Assembly (NCBI RefSeq): GCF_015477835.1
Contig: NZ_JADLQN010000001.1
Span: forward strand, 806,001-870,000
Reading direction: 5' to 3'
Length of the DNA: 64,000 bases
Origin: Nocardia higoensis
GTDB taxonomy: Bacteria; Actinomycetota; Actinomycetes; Mycobacteriales; Mycobacteriaceae
The position numbers were made by a program, and so were the translations under genes. Below the pieces are notes generated by a model. The model was not told the origin of the DNA and did no database searches. It was given only the letters and a program-made list of their open reading frames with translations. Positions 17,605 to 27,109 of this stretch are shown in pieces (the first letter of the stretch is position 1; each line of letters opens with the position of its first letter).

Positions 17605-19062
17605 TCATTCGTGGCGGCGTGTTGTCAGCGATATCCGTCCTCCGCGCCTCAGCGTGGAGCGGTTGCGCAGTAGCGCCGGTGTGACGGCGGCGAGCAGGAT
17701 TGCGGCCGAGGCCCCGAACAGTGCTGTGACGACGGCGCTGCCGGATGTTGCCGACACCGTCGACGAAAGGTAGCGGGATCCGAGGGTGGCGACTCCCAGG
17801 ACCTGGCCGAGATTCAGGAGCGTGGTCAGTAGCCCGCTCGCGTCGGCCGCATCGGATACCGGAACCCGGGACAGGACGACGGTGAGTAGCGGGCTGTAGC
17901 CGAGGCCGAAGGCGACGCCGGTGAAGCCCAGTTCGAGCTCCAGGAGCACGGTGACCTGATCCTCGGCATTCAGCGACAGCGCCATCGCGGCATAACCGAT
18001 CGCGGCGCAGGTGAATCCGATCGGAACGAGGAAGGGGTGAATGCGCGGGGGGAAACGCCGCCAGGTCAACGCGCCGACTGCGGTGCTCAGGCCCATCGGG
18101 ACGAAGACGGCGCCTGCCTGTGCGGGCGTGAGGTGCAGCGCGGTCTGTAGGTGCAGTGACATCGCGAAGAGGAAGCCGGCGTAGCTGAGCATGGCGAGCA
18201 GGATCGCCAGGCCCGCGGGCAAAAGCCCGGGAGAGCGGAGTATGCGCGGTGAGATCATCGGAGCGCGGCCCGCGCGAGCTGTCCGGTGTTCGAGGATGCC
18301 GAACAGTCCCAGCAGGCCGACACCGGCGGCCGACAGAATCCAACCCCAGAGGGGCCAATGGTTTTCGTGGCCGAAGATGAGCGGCACCACGAGCGCGAAG
18401 ACGGCGGCGGAGACCACGGCTGCGCCGGGGATGTCCAACGGCCGCTCCCGATCGCCGCGTCCGCTCGGAAGCATATGTGATGCGGCGATCAGCAGTACCG
18501 CTCCGACGGGCACATTGATCAGGAAGATGGGTCGCCAGCCGGTCCCGAAGAGGTCTGCTCCGACGAGGACGCCGCCGATGATCTGTCCGGCGACTGTCGC
18601 GCCCGCGGTCACCGCGGCATAGAGGCCGAGTGCTCTGGCGCGAGCGCCGTCGGTGAAAGTGCGCTGGATGATGCTCATCACCTGGGGGATCATCAGCGCT
18701 GCGCTGCCGCCCTGAAGGAGCCGGAAAGCGATCAGCAATGTTGCCGAACCGGCGAGCCCGCAGGCGAGGGAGGCCAGGGTGAACGCCGCCAGTCCGACGC
18801 GGAACATCCGACCGTGTCCGAATCGGGCGCCGAGCCGGGCACCGGTGAGCAACAGGACCGCGTAACCGATGGTGTATCCCGCGATGATCGACTGGAGCGC
18901 GGCACCGGATGTGTGCAGGTGGTCTCGGATGGTCGGCGCGGCCACGTTCACCACTGTCGCGTCGAGTACGGCCATGAACTGGGCGAGCAGGACGACAAGG
19001 AGTACGCCGGAGCGGGTCGATCTTGTGCGTTCGCCCTCGGGGACGCGCAGGGTATCGGTCAT
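17605..19062 (-). CDS. MFS drug exporter, DHA2 family (14 helices)
   Basis: 485 residues. Hydrophobic segments fit the 14-helix EmrB/QacA layout. ARLGARFGHGRMFRVGL is the motif A loop, and LDATVVNVAAPTIRDHL the motif D1 at the first helix. This family exports drugs or natural products by proton antiport. It lies 92 bp downstream of the XRE/MmyB regulator on the same strand, which makes that regulator the likely controller. The TNT gene follows 72 bp after its stop. The substrate is unknown. Confidence 0.85.
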   Translation of the reverse strand: MTDTLRVPEGERTRSTRSGVLLVVLLAQFMAVLDATVVNVAAPTIRDHLHTSGAALQSIIAGYTIGYAVLLLTGARLGARFGHGRMFRVGLAAFTLASLACGLAGSATLLIAFRLLQGGSAALMIPQVMSIIQRTFTDGARARALGLYAAVTAGATVAGQIIGGVLVGADLFGTGWRPIFLINVPVGAVLLIAASHMLPSGRGDRERPLDIPGAAVVSAAVFALVVPLIFGHENHWPLWGWILSAAGVGLLGLFGILEHRTARAGRAPMISPRILRSPGLLPAGLAILLAMLSYAGFLFAMSLHLQTALHLTPAQAGAVFVPMGLSTAVGALTWRRFPPRIHPFLVPIGFTCAAIGYAAMALSLNAEDQVTVLLELELGFTGVAFGLGYSPLLTVVLSRVPVSDAADASGLLTTLLNLGQVLGVATLGSRYLSSTVSATSGSAVVTALFGASAAILLAAVTPALLRNRSTLRRGGRISLTTRRHE

Positions 19063-19154
19063 GAGCTGAACGTAGGACCGCGCGTCGACGGGCAGCAGTT
19101 GCCGCGGATGCTGGTATCCGGACCACCTGTTTCGAATGATCTTGTGGGGGACGC

Positions 19155-19985
19155 CTATTCGAGCGAGCAGTACTCGGCGATCCTGCGCCTGTCTATCTCG
19201 GCGACCGGTAGGTAGACCATCATCTGGCTTTCCGGGACTCCCTCGACCGACAACGCAGTGCAGCGCATGTGGATTTCGCCGACGGGAGGACGCTGGAACG
19301 AGGTGACATCCGGAAACGGTTCAGCGACTTGGTGAGCCGACCAGAGCGCGGCGAATCCGGCACTCACTGCGCAGAGTTCCTCGATGAAGCCGGACCAGTC
19401 GGGATCTCCCGTGTGCCGGGCGTAGTTGCTGCGCACGATCGCGACCATCCTGGGCAGCATGTGCTGGTTTCCCAGCGGCGTGCCGGACAGTTCGCTCGCG
19501 CAGATCTGCCACAGCAGGTTCCGCCGATCCCTCGGCGCTTCCGTCAGCTCGGGGAACACCGAGGCGTAGGTGGAATTGCATGCCAGCAAATCGAATCTGC
19601 CGTTGTACACGCAAGCCGGTGTCGGGTCGAGAGCGTCGAGTACGGCCTGGACATCGGCGGAAATGCTCCTGCCCGCTCGGGTAGCGGTGGTCGGGCTCGC
19701 CAATGCGAACAGGTGTGAGCGCTCCGCGGGGGTCATGCGGAGCACGTCGGCGACCGCGTCCAGGGTCTTGGCGCTGACGTTGATCGGCCGCCCCTGTTCG
19801 AGCCAGGTGTACCAGGTGACACTGACCCCGGCGAGCAACGCGACTTCTTCTCGCCGCAGGCCGGGCGTGCGGCGGCGGACTCCCGGCGCGATCCCCACGT
19901 CGGCCGGACCGACCCGGCCGCGACGGTTGCGGAGAAATGCTTTCAGCTCCGCGCGCCGGGCGTCCTCAGCCCTGTCACTGTTCAT
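19155..19985 (-). CDS. XRE-family regulator with MmyB-like ligand domain
   Basis: 276 residues from ATG 19985; an ATG at 19994 is also in frame. The N-terminal HTH reads RTPGLRREEVALLAGVSVTW then YTWLEQGR, the hallmark of actinobacterial MmyB-type regulators. Residues 105-270 form the PAS-like MmyB domain that binds fatty acids or similar ligands (DPTPACVYNGRFDLLACNST and PPVGEIHMRCTALSVEG). Members often control an adjacent dehydrogenase or exporter, here the DHA2 transporter directly downstream. Confidence 0.87.
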   Translation of the reverse strand: MNSDRAEDARRAELKAFLRNRRGRVGPADVGIAPGVRRRTPGLRREEVALLAGVSVTWYTWLEQGRPINVSAKTLDAVADVLRMTPAERSHLFALASPTTATRAGRSISADVQAVLDALDPTPACVYNGRFDLLACNSTYASVFPELTEAPRDRRNLLWQICASELSGTPLGNQHMLPRMVAIVRSNYARHTGDPDWSGFIEELCAVSAGFAALWSAHQVAEPFPDVTSFQRPPVGEIHMRCTALSVEGVPESQMMVYLPVAEIDRRRIAEYCSLE

Positions 19986-20012
19986 GGATGACACTCTGCC
20001 GGTGCGGCGTTC

Positions 20013-21338
20013 CTATTTCGACGGCACCTCGGCGAGCGGCTGGACCGGTATCTTCGCCTCGTCTGCGGGCATTCGGATGGCGCCGCACAACAGCGCGGCC
20101 ACCACGCAGAGCCCGGAGGCGACGAAGAAGGCAGTGTCGTAGGAGCCGTGGGTGTCTCGGACGTATCCCGCGCCGAAAGCGGCGACGGCGGCGCCGATCT
20201 GGTGGGAGGCGAACACCCAGCCGAACACCACCGGGGTCGACGCGCCGAACCAGATGCGGCAGATCGCGATGGTCGGGGGAACGGTGGCGACCCAGTCGAG
20301 GCCGTAGAAGATGATGAAGACCCAGGTGCTCGGCTCGGCGTGAGGGGAGAGCAGCGCGGGCAGGGCGAGCAGGGAGGCGCCGCGTCCGAGGTAGTAGATC
20401 GCCAGCAGGATCCGGGGGTCCACGCGGTCGGTGAGCCAACCGGAGAAGACGGTTCCGGCGACGTCGAAGATGCCGACGGTGGCCAGCAGGCCGGCGGCCA
20501 CCGTGGTGGGCATGCCGTGGTCGGCGGCTGCCGGGATGAAGTGTGTCCCGATCAGGCCGTTGGTGGTCATGCCGCAGATGGCGAAACTGCCTGCGAGGAG
20601 CCAGAAAGCGGGCACTCGGGCGCCGCGGAGGAGGCCGCTCGCCGCTGCGGCAAAGCTGCCGTTGGGTAGTGGCTCCGGATCGGTGTCGGGTGCGCCGCCG
20701 TAGGGCGTGGTGCCGACGTCGCTCGGGCGGTCTCTGATGAACAGCAGTACCAACGGAATCACCGCGAGCGCGGCGGCGGTGACGACGATCGAGGCCCAGC
20801 GCCACCCGAATCGGTGGGTCACGTCCGCGACCACGGGCAGGAAGATCAATTGTCCGGTCGCGCCCGCCGCGGTGAGCAGGCCGGTGACCATTCCGCGCCG
20901 GGCGAGGAACCAGCGGGTCGAGACGGTGGCGACGAAACCCATGGAGATCGAGCCGGTGCCGAGGCCGACCAGCACGCCCCACAGCAGAACCATCTGCCAG
21001 CTCGCGGTCATGAACGTGCCGACGCCGGTTCCGGCCGCGATGAGCGCGAGCGCGCCGGTCAGGATCGGGCGGACGCCGAAGCGGTCCATCAGGGCGGCCG
21101 CGAAGGGGGCGGTCACGCCGAACAGGACCATGTTGACCGACATGGCCGCGCCGATGGTGGCGTGCGACCAGCCGAACTCGTTGTGCAGGGGCGTCATCAT
21201 GACGCTGGGCACCGCTCGGAAGCCCGCGGCGCCGAGGATGGCGACGAAGCTGACCGCCGCGACGATCCAGGCGAAGTGCAGGCGGGGTGTCGGCCGGGTG
21301 GGCGCGAAGGAGGCGCCGCGGTCTAGCTCTGTGGTCAC
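20013..21338 (-). CDS. MFS transporter, OFA/monocarboxylate-like
   Basis: About 441 residues if started at GTG 21338; an in-frame ATG at 21368 would add ten residues. Twelve helices are present. The N-terminal LHFAWIVAAVSFVAILGAAG and GFRAVPSVMMTPLHNEFGWS match the oxalate/formate antiporter-like group that carries monocarboxylates. ALMDRFGVRPIL is the motif A loop. It starts 54 bp from the divergent GlxA-type regulator, so that regulator probably controls it. The XRE regulator gene follows 27 bp after its stop on the same strand. Confidence 0.82.
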   Translation of the reverse strand: MTTELDRGASFAPTRPTPRLHFAWIVAAVSFVAILGAAGFRAVPSVMMTPLHNEFGWSHATIGAAMSVNMVLFGVTAPFAAALMDRFGVRPILTGALALIAAGTGVGTFMTASWQMVLLWGVLVGLGTGSISMGFVATVSTRWFLARRGMVTGLLTAAGATGQLIFLPVVADVTHRFGWRWASIVVTAAALAVIPLVLLFIRDRPSDVGTTPYGGAPDTDPEPLPNGSFAAAASGLLRGARVPAFWLLAGSFAICGMTTNGLIGTHFIPAAADHGMPTTVAAGLLATVGIFDVAGTVFSGWLTDRVDPRILLAIYYLGRGASLLALPALLSPHAEPSTWVFIIFYGLDWVATVPPTIAICRIWFGASTPVVFGWVFASHQIGAAVAAFGAGYVRDTHGSYDTAFFVASGLCVVAALLCGAIRMPADEAKIPVQPLAEVPSK

Positions 21339-21392
21339 GGTGAATGAGCATCCGGGAGCACACGACATCACACCAGTGGCAGGATTGCCAAC

Positions 21393-22391
21393 ATGACGGA
21401 AAATCATGCCATCGAGGTGGCCGGGAACCGAGGCCGTCATGTCGTGGCGGTGCTGATGCTCGAACCGGTGGTCGGTTTCGACGCGACCATCCCCCCGATG
21501 GTGTTCGGGGAAGCCGCCGCCGAGGACGGTACACCGCTCTACGAGGTGGTGACTTGCGCGCTCGACCTCGGTCCGGTGCGGGGTACCAGCGGATACTCGC
21601 TGGTGGCCGAGCGCGGAGTGGAGGCACTGGCCGTCGCGGACACCGTGATCGTGCCAGGGACGAAATTCCCGCCGGCTCGCAGCGAGGGCCGGCTGACCGA
21701 CGAGGTCGCCGCGGCGCTGGCCACCGTCCCGGCCGGTGCCCGCATGGTGTCGATCTGCACCGGCGCCTTCGTGCTCGCGGCCGCGGGCGTTTTCGACGAC
21801 CGTCGCGCGACAACCCATTGGCGCTACGCCGAGGATTTCCGCCGCCTCTTTCCGGCCGTCGACCTCGACGAGACGGTGCTGTTCGTCGACGAGGGCACGG
21901 TGCTCAGTTCGGCCGGGCTGGCCGCGGGCATCGACCTGTGCCTGCACATGATCCGCCGGGACCACGGGGCCGCCGTGGCCAACCGCGTCGCCCGGCACTG
22001 CGTCGTGCCGCCCTGGCGGGAAGGCGGGCAAGCGCAGTTCATCGAATATCACGTGCCCGATCACGACGACCGCGGCACCGCGGCGGTCAGGGCGTGGGCG
22101 CTGGAGCACCTGGCCGAGCCGTTGAGCGTGGCGGTTCTCGCCGCACGCGCCCGGATGAGCCCGCGCACCTTCGCCCGGCGGTTCCAGGCCGAGACCGGCA
22201 TGTCGCCGGGGGCGTGGATTCGCGACCGGCGGGTGGATCGGGCGAGAGAACTATTGGAATCGGCGGATCTGCCGGTCGATGTGGTCGCGGAGATGTCCGG
22301 GCTGGGTTCGCCGGACAATCTGCGCCATCACATGCGGCGCGGATTGGGGATGTCGCCGTCGGCGTATCGGAAGACATTCACCGGGCAGTGA
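21393..22391 (+). CDS. GlxA-type AraC regulator with DJ-1/PfpI domain
   Basis: 332 residues. Residues 18-190 form the DJ-1/PfpI-like amidase fold with SICTGAFVLAAAGVFD at the nucleophile elbow. Residues 225-330 hold the AraC double HTH: LSVAVLAARARMSPRTFARR and VDVVAEMSGLGSPDNLRHHM with GMSPSAYRKTF. GlxA-like proteins respond to small metabolites, and the DJ-1 domain serves as sensor. It is divergent from the MFS transporter at 20013-21338, the most likely target. Confidence 0.88.
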   Translation: MTENHAIEVAGNRGRHVVAVLMLEPVVGFDATIPPMVFGEAAAEDGTPLYEVVTCALDLGPVRGTSGYSLVAERGVEALAVADTVIVPGTKFPPARSEGRLTDEVAAALATVPAGARMVSICTGAFVLAAAGVFDDRRATTHWRYAEDFRRLFPAVDLDETVLFVDEGTVLSSAGLAAGIDLCLHMIRRDHGAAVANRVARHCVVPPWREGGQAQFIEYHVPDHDDRGTAAVRAWALEHLAEPLSVAVLAARARMSPRTFARRFQAETGMSPGAWIRDRRVDRARELLESADLPVDVVAEMSGLGSPDNLRHHMRRGLGMSPSAYRKTFTGQ

Positions 22392-22504
22392 ACCGGCAGC
22401 TACCGGCGGGGGTGTTCTGCAACGATCGGCGGACGAATCTCGACACGTGCCCGGACCCGGCGTTCACTGGAGAAAAACACACTCTCCAGGTTTTGGAGGC
22501 CGAC

Positions 22505-22903
22505 ATGATCATTCTTGGGCTCATTCTGCTACTCGCCGCCGTGATCATCGGTGTGGTCGGGGTGGTGGACAACTCCGGGAGTGCCCACTCGCTGACCAAC
22601 GATTTCTCGGTGTTCGGATACGAGGTCACCGGCTCGACCGGGACATTGTTCCTCTGGGGCATCATCATCGGGGCGGTCGGCATGCTGGGGCTGAGCATGC
22701 TGCTCGCCGGTGCCCGGCGCACTTCCCGGCAGGCGCGCCACGCTCGCCGCGAATTGAAGGCAACCCGCCGAGAGACCGTCGCGGGGGCGGACGAGGCGCG
22801 GCCCGTCGCGGCGCCGGTCCAGACGGCGCCGGTGCACAACCAGCGAAGCTGGCGGCATCCCTTCGGTGGCCCGTCCGCAGGGCCGACCGTCGCACCCCAC
22901 TGA
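22505..22903 (+). CDS. Small two-helix membrane protein
   Basis: 132 residues from ATG 22505. Two transmembrane helices, MIILGLILLLAAVIIGVVGV and GTLFLWGIIIGAVGMLGLSM, are followed by a basic segment RRTSRQARHARRELKATRRE and a Pro/Ala tail. The architecture is that of a short membrane protein with a cytosolic cationic tail, common in actinobacteria, similar in outline to LapA-like proteins. No function can be assigned. It is separated from the GlxA gene by 113 bp. Confidence 0.6.
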   Translation: MIILGLILLLAAVIIGVVGVVDNSGSAHSLTNDFSVFGYEVTGSTGTLFLWGIIIGAVGMLGLSMLLAGARRTSRQARHARRELKATRRETVAGADEARPVAAPVQTAPVHNQRSWRHPFGGPSAGPTVAPH

Positions 22904-23062
22904 ATCGCTCACCTGCCCGTGATCGCGTTCCGGCAGACGGGGGCCGATGTGCACGGCTTCGGTGCGAGTGGGCCGTGGATGACGGCGCCGGGGTGTCACC
23001 CGGCCCGGCGAGAGGTCGCGAGCGCGGCCGCCCCGGGTCGGTGTCGGCTGGGGTGACGACGG

Positions 23063-23437
23063 TCAGCCGGAGGTGATGTCCTCGGCCAGTGGGGCGATGG
23101 CGGCGATGATCTGCTCGACCAGGCCCGGTGGGACGCCCGCGGCGGCGAGGGAATCGGTGAGATGTCCCGCGACCAGACCGAAATGGGTCATGGTGATGCC
23201 GCGTCCTTGGTGGACTTGTTTCATCGGGGCGCCGCGGTAAGGGTCGGGGCCGCCGAGCGCGGCGGCGAAGAATTCCACCTGTTTTCCGCGCAGGCGGTTC
23301 ATATTGGTGCCGCTGAAGAACCCGGCCAGTTGCTCGTCGGCCAGCACCCGGGTGTAGAAGTCGTCGACGACGGCTTCGAGTGCTTCGTATCCGCCGATGG
23401 TGTCGAAGATCGCGGTGGTTGTCTCGGAAGTGGTCAT
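23063..23437 (-). CDS. glbN: Truncated haemoglobin, group I
   Basis: 124 residues from ATG 23437; a TTG five codons upstream is possible. The 2-on-2 globin fold is clear: [20 protein letters not shown] with the B10 Tyr, [24 protein letters not shown], and the proximal His in [15 protein letters not shown]. Group I trHbs bind O2 and detoxify nitric oxide (NO dioxygenase), as HbN does in mycobacteria. It stands alone on the minus strand. A second globin, fused to an ABM domain, is at 44108-44872. Confidence 0.88.
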   Translation of the reverse strand: MTTSETTTAIFDTIGGYEALEAVVDDFYTRVLADEQLAGFFSGTNMNRLRGKQVEFFAAALGGPDPYRGAPMKQVHQGRGITMTHFGLVAGHLTDSLAAAGVPPGLVEQIIAAIAPLAEDITSG

Positions 23438-23606
23438 ATACCACTTCAGCAAGGGCGTATTGCCTGGTCGTGAGCTGTGCGTCGCGGTCGGATTGCCGTG
23501 TGTGCCGGTCCGGTTGCTCTGTACTCACCGCCGCGACCGGTCACTGTGAGTTCGATGAAATGCACCGGCAACATCGTCGCCCTGCCGACAGGCACGGCTG
23601 CCGTCG

Positions 23607-24155
23607 TCAAGGCACCGGCGCGGCCGGGGAGTCGAGTGTCGACGGAGCGTGCTGCCATCGGTGGACACCGGCGCCGAGGGCGTAGGCGAGATGCCCGCCG
23701 AACGCGCCCCCGGCGCCCATCGCGGCCAGGCCGGCCGCGCCCAAGGCGGTGGCCGCACGGTCGTCGAGCGAGCGGTAAGCGGCTGAGAACAGCACAGTGG
23801 CAACGGCATTCATGGCCGCGTGCACGAGGCCGACACGTCGCTGGGCGGCGTCGAGGTCTTGGAACTCGGCCAGTCCCACGGCGACAGCGGGCGGGGTGGC
23901 CAGCAGTCCGATCAGCACGAGTCTTCGGGCTTCCTCGGTGCGCCCCACGGTGCGCAGCACGGCGGCGCTGGACCACGCGCCCACCGGCATGGTGACCAGA
24001 ATCGGATGGAGTGGGTGGCCCAGTGAGGAGCCGCGTGCCCAGTCGGAGACCCGGCCGTCGCCGAACAGTGTGCGGGCAGCGGTGACGAGCTTCGCGGCAG
24101 GACGGTCGAGTCCTTCGGCCGTCTCGGGCGCGCGCAGTATTCGGTTCATGTCCAT
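23607..24155 (-). CDS. DUF2231-type membrane protein
   Basis: 182 residues from ATG 24155. The motif GSSLGHPLHPILVTMPVGAW near residue 45 is the signature of DUF2231 membrane proteins; it is followed by four hydrophobic helices (LVLIGLLATPPAVAVGLAEF, GLVHAAMNAVATVLFSAAY and others). GAFGGHLAYALGAGV ends the fold. Members are often linked to redox or haem chemistry, but no reaction is known. It is divergent from the DUF1360 gene. Confidence 0.72.
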   Translation of the reverse strand: MDMNRILRAPETAEGLDRPAAKLVTAARTLFGDGRVSDWARGSSLGHPLHPILVTMPVGAWSSAAVLRTVGRTEEARRLVLIGLLATPPAVAVGLAEFQDLDAAQRRVGLVHAAMNAVATVLFSAAYRSLDDRAATALGAAGLAAMGAGGAFGGHLAYALGAGVHRWQHAPSTLDSPAAPVP

Positions 24156-24380
24156 GCCCCGGCGATACCCGCGTCGCCGCTGATGAACCGGTCTGCGCCC
24201 GGTGTTGCGGGCCCGGCCGTCGAGAAGTCCGGTTTGCCGCTCGGTGGCCCGGGTAGGTCGCCCAGCAGCCACCCGCCGGACGACCGAAGTCCGGCGCCCG
24301 ATGTGCGCACGCGCGAATTGAGGGAGAAGCCGAGCGATGTCACGACACAGGGAGCGACACCACCGCGATCGGGCCGGATC

Positions 24381-24890
24381 GTGAACGACGACGACCGCCC
24401 GCTCGGCGGCTATCTGGCGACACTCGTGCTGTACGGCGTGGTGGTGACCGGCACTGTGCTCGCCGGGATGGCGACCGGCAAGCGACTCCCGGACGGGATG
24501 AGCGTCCGTGACGTGATCGGCACGGCGCTGGCCACCCACAAGGTGTCGCGCTTGGTGACGAAGGGCGCGGTCACCGCGCCGGTGCGTGCCGCGTTCACGA
24601 GCCCGTCGGATGGGGGCAGTGGTCCCGGCGAGGTGAGTGAGAAGCCGAAGGCCGAAGGCGGGCTGGGCCACAGTCTGGGGGAACTGCTCAGCTGCCCGTT
24701 CTGTCTCGACGTCTGGGTGGTCACCGGGTTCGTCATCGGCCAGACGTTCGCGCCGCGCGCTACCCGGGTGGTCACCGACGCGATGGCCGCCCTGGTCGGC
24801 GCCGACTTCCTGCACCTGGCCTATGCGACCGCCCAGCAGATCGCCGAGGGCGAGATCCCGCTCCCGGGCACGCGGCCCGCCACCGCGTGA
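24381..24890 (+). CDS. DUF1360-type membrane protein
   Basis: About 169 residues from GTG 24381. The frame is open to an ATG at 24183, which would add 66 disordered, proline-rich residues; the shorter form matches the usual family length. HKVSRLVTKGAVTAPVRAAF and LGELLSCPFCLDVWVVTGFV with the CPFC pair are the signature of DUF1360 (sporulation protein YjcZ-like) membrane proteins. Three or four hydrophobic segments are present. The function is unknown. Confidence 0.65.
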   Translation: MNDDDRPLGGYLATLVLYGVVVTGTVLAGMATGKRLPDGMSVRDVIGTALATHKVSRLVTKGAVTAPVRAAFTSPSDGGSGPGEVSEKPKAEGGLGHSLGELLSCPFCLDVWVVTGFVIGQTFAPRATRVVTDAMAALVGADFLHLAYATAQQIAEGEIPLPGTRPATA

Positions 24891-25039
24891 TCAGGACCGT
24901 TGGACGGTTTCCACGACCGACCTACCCGGCGACGCGCCGGATGCTGGAGCGGTGAGCCGACCGGTGCTGTCGAGCGCTTTCCGCGAATTCGCCGCACCGC
25001 GGATCGCCTCGGGAGTGGCGGGGCCCTCGCCGGTGACCG

Positions 25040-25654
25040 TCAGCGTTCGGCACGACGCGCGAGCCAGACGGTGTGCAGTCCGCACCCGGGGTCCTCCGCG
25101 ATATGGGCGACGACCTCGAACCCGTTGACGTGCAGCAATTCCCGGTACTCGTCGCTGTCGAGACTCGCGTGATAGAGCGGCTCGCCGTGGTAGGTGCCGA
25201 TGCGTACATCCGCCGTCGGGCCGCTGGTGAACATCAACGCGGCGCCTGCCGCGGCACGTGTGCCGAAGACCGGGAACATCCGGCGTTGATCGTCCGGGGC
25301 GAGGTGGAAGAAGCTGTCCCAGGCGAGGATTCCGTGGAACGTGCGGTCCGGCGCCGAGGTCCGCATGTCACCCACGAGCCATTCGTGGCCGGGGAAACGC
25401 CGGGCGCACCGGCCGATCATGGCGGGGGAGGAGTCGACCCCGGTGACCCGGCAGCCCCGCTCGATGAGGTGGCCGGCGATCGGCATCCCGGATCCGCAGC
25501 CGAGGTCGAGCACTGTCGCGGCCTCCGGTAGCAGTGCGGTGAAACGGTCGAGCCAGTTCTTCTCGAGTACCAGGCGATCACCCCGCTCACGAGCCCAGTC
25601 GTCCGCATGACGCTGGTAGAGATCGATGATTCGCTGTTCGGCATCGGCTGCCAT
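25040..25654 (-). CDS. SAM-dependent class I methyltransferase
   Basis: 204 residues. Motif I is VLDLGCGSGMPIAGHL (residues 48-63), motif II holds VTGVDSSPAM with the ribose-binding Asp, and the motif III region is GILAWDSFFHLAPDDQRRMF. This is the Methyltransf_25/11 Rossmann fold that transfers a methyl group from SAM to a small molecule or other acceptor. The acceptor is not evident. Sequence upstream of the start is decayed, and no partner genes can be named. Confidence 0.83.
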   Translation of the reverse strand: MAADAEQRIIDLYQRHADDWARERGDRLVLEKNWLDRFTALLPEAATVLDLGCGSGMPIAGHLIERGCRVTGVDSSPAMIGRCARRFPGHEWLVGDMRTSAPDRTFHGILAWDSFFHLAPDDQRRMFPVFGTRAAAGAALMFTSGPTADVRIGTYHGEPLYHASLDSDEYRELLHVNGFEVVAHIAEDPGCGLHTVWLARRAER

Positions 25655-25883
25655 GCCTGCAAACTACCGCGCACCACCGACAGGCGCGCGTTACGGCCCG
25701 CCGCGTTCGCGGGGCACGCGCAATCGGTCCCGGATCGACTCCATCGTGCTGATCCGCTGTCGCAGCCCGGCCTGCGTTCGCTGCTGCTCTCCGCGTTTCT
25801 CCCGTTCGGCGAGGCAGGCGGCATCCGCGGCGATCTCCGCGTCCAGCAGCCGGGCGGAGTGCTCACGGGTGAGCAGATCCTGA

Positions 25884-26060
25884 TCGACCCAGTCGGCCGC
25901 CGCGATCCGAGCTCGGGCACCCAGCCGATGCCGCCCTCGCTGAGGGCGGGCTTCAGACGCGGGTGGCGATGGAAGACGGGGGAAAACAGCAGGTCGGTGG
26001 TGGCGCACATGGAGTTGCAGCCGAACAGGGCGATCACCACGGCCATCGAGGTTTCGGGCG
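25884..26060 (-). pseudogene. C-terminal scrap of an amidohydrolase
   Basis: The minus strand encodes FGCNSMCATTDLLFSPVFHR and PRLKPALSEGGIGWVP, the metal-site region of the amidohydrolase 2 family (TIM-barrel metallohydrolases). Nothing of the first 250 residues precedes it, and past GIGWVP the family text is lost. A different minus-strand frame then carries a charged helical stretch, RLLDAEIAADAACLAEREKR, down to about 25690. The 490 bp between the methyltransferase and the crotonase are therefore a graveyard, with no intact gene. Confidence 0.5.
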
Positions 26061-26144
26061 CCGTGATCGGCGGCTTGCTTGAGTGAGGTGAGCGGTGCCG
26101 GTGTCCGACCTCGCGTCGGACGCCGACACCGCGGACTGCGGGCG

Positions 26145-26978
26145 CTACGACGAGGCGCGCAGCCACTTCGTGAGATCGGGGATGTCACGGCGGGCGACGC
26201 CGGTGAAGACGGGCGGGCGCTTGGCGAGGAACGCGCCGACTCCCTCGGCGATGTCCGCGGAGCGCAGCGCGTGCGGAATGGTCTTGCGGTCGAACTCGAA
26301 CGCGGCTTCGGGGCTGCCGTCGGCGGTCATGGCGACCAGGCCGCGGCGGATGATCGCGGCCGAGCCGGGAGCGATCTCGGTGGCGAGTTCACGGGCCAGC
26401 GCGTAGGCGGCGTCGAGCAGGGTCTCCTGTGAGTGCAGGCTGGTGACCAGGCCCGCGGCCAGCGCCTCGTCGGCCTCGATGAGCCGTCCGGTCAGCATCC
26501 ACTCCTTGGCCTTGGCCAGGCCGACGAGCTGCGGCAGGTACCACAGCGATCCGGCTTCGGGGGCCAGACCGCGGCGTCCGAAGACGAAACCGAACCGGGC
26601 GTCGTCGGCGGCGAGGCGGAAGTCCGCGGCCAGCGTCATGGTGATGCCCACGCCGACGGCCGGACCCTGGAGCACGGCGATGACGGGCTTGTTCAGGTCG
26701 GTCATCGGCCGCGCCACCCGGGTGGCCCATTCGACCCAGTCCGGGTGGTCCATGTCCTCTTCGCCGCCGCCCGCGCTCAGGTCCATGCCGACGCAGAAGT
26801 ACTTTCCGGTGGCGGTGAGCACGACCACCCTGACCTGATCGTCGAGATCCGCCGCGGTCAGCGCCGCACCGAGCTCGTCGGCCATGTCGGCGGTGAAGCC
26901 GTTGCGCGCCTCGGGGCGGTTCAGTGTGATCGTCGCGATCGCGTCGCTGACGGCGTAGCTGATCGTGGTGTAGCCCAT
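26145..26978 (-). CDS. Enoyl-CoA hydratase/isomerase family protein
   Basis: 277 residues, full length for a crotonase. The oxyanion hole is formed by CVGMDLSAGG and LQGPAVGVGITM; a candidate acidic catalytic residue is E in RRGLAPEAGSLW, with the second usual Glu position less clear. The C-terminal helices (FEFDRKTIPHALRSADIAEG) fit trimer formation. It should hydrate or isomerise an enoyl-CoA in beta-oxidation or a related pathway. The neighbour upstream (27110-27433) is on the same strand 131 bp away, so a shared transcript is possible. Confidence 0.85.
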   Translation of the reverse strand: MGYTTISYAVSDAIATITLNRPEARNGFTADMADELGAALTAADLDDQVRVVVLTATGKYFCVGMDLSAGGGEEDMDHPDWVEWATRVARPMTDLNKPVIAVLQGPAVGVGITMTLAADFRLAADDARFGFVFGRRGLAPEAGSLWYLPQLVGLAKAKEWMLTGRLIEADEALAAGLVTSLHSQETLLDAAYALARELATEIAPGSAAIIRRGLVAMTADGSPEAAFEFDRKTIPHALRSADIAEGVGAFLAKRPPVFTGVARRDIPDLTKWLRASS

Positions 26979-27109
26979 CGTGGCTGCCTTTCGCGGGGTA
27001 CTCGGTGTCGTGGTCGGCCTGTCGCCGTCCGCCCGTCCCGATCCTGCTCGACGATAGGACGGCGGGATCGGAGCGGGCCATCGCGGCGACGGACCGGAGG
27101 GTGCTGTGC

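Noticed and set aside
24183..24380. N-terminal extension of the DUF1360 protein
   Set aside because: Open frame, but disordered, Pro-rich and beyond the usual family length; kept only as an alternative start.
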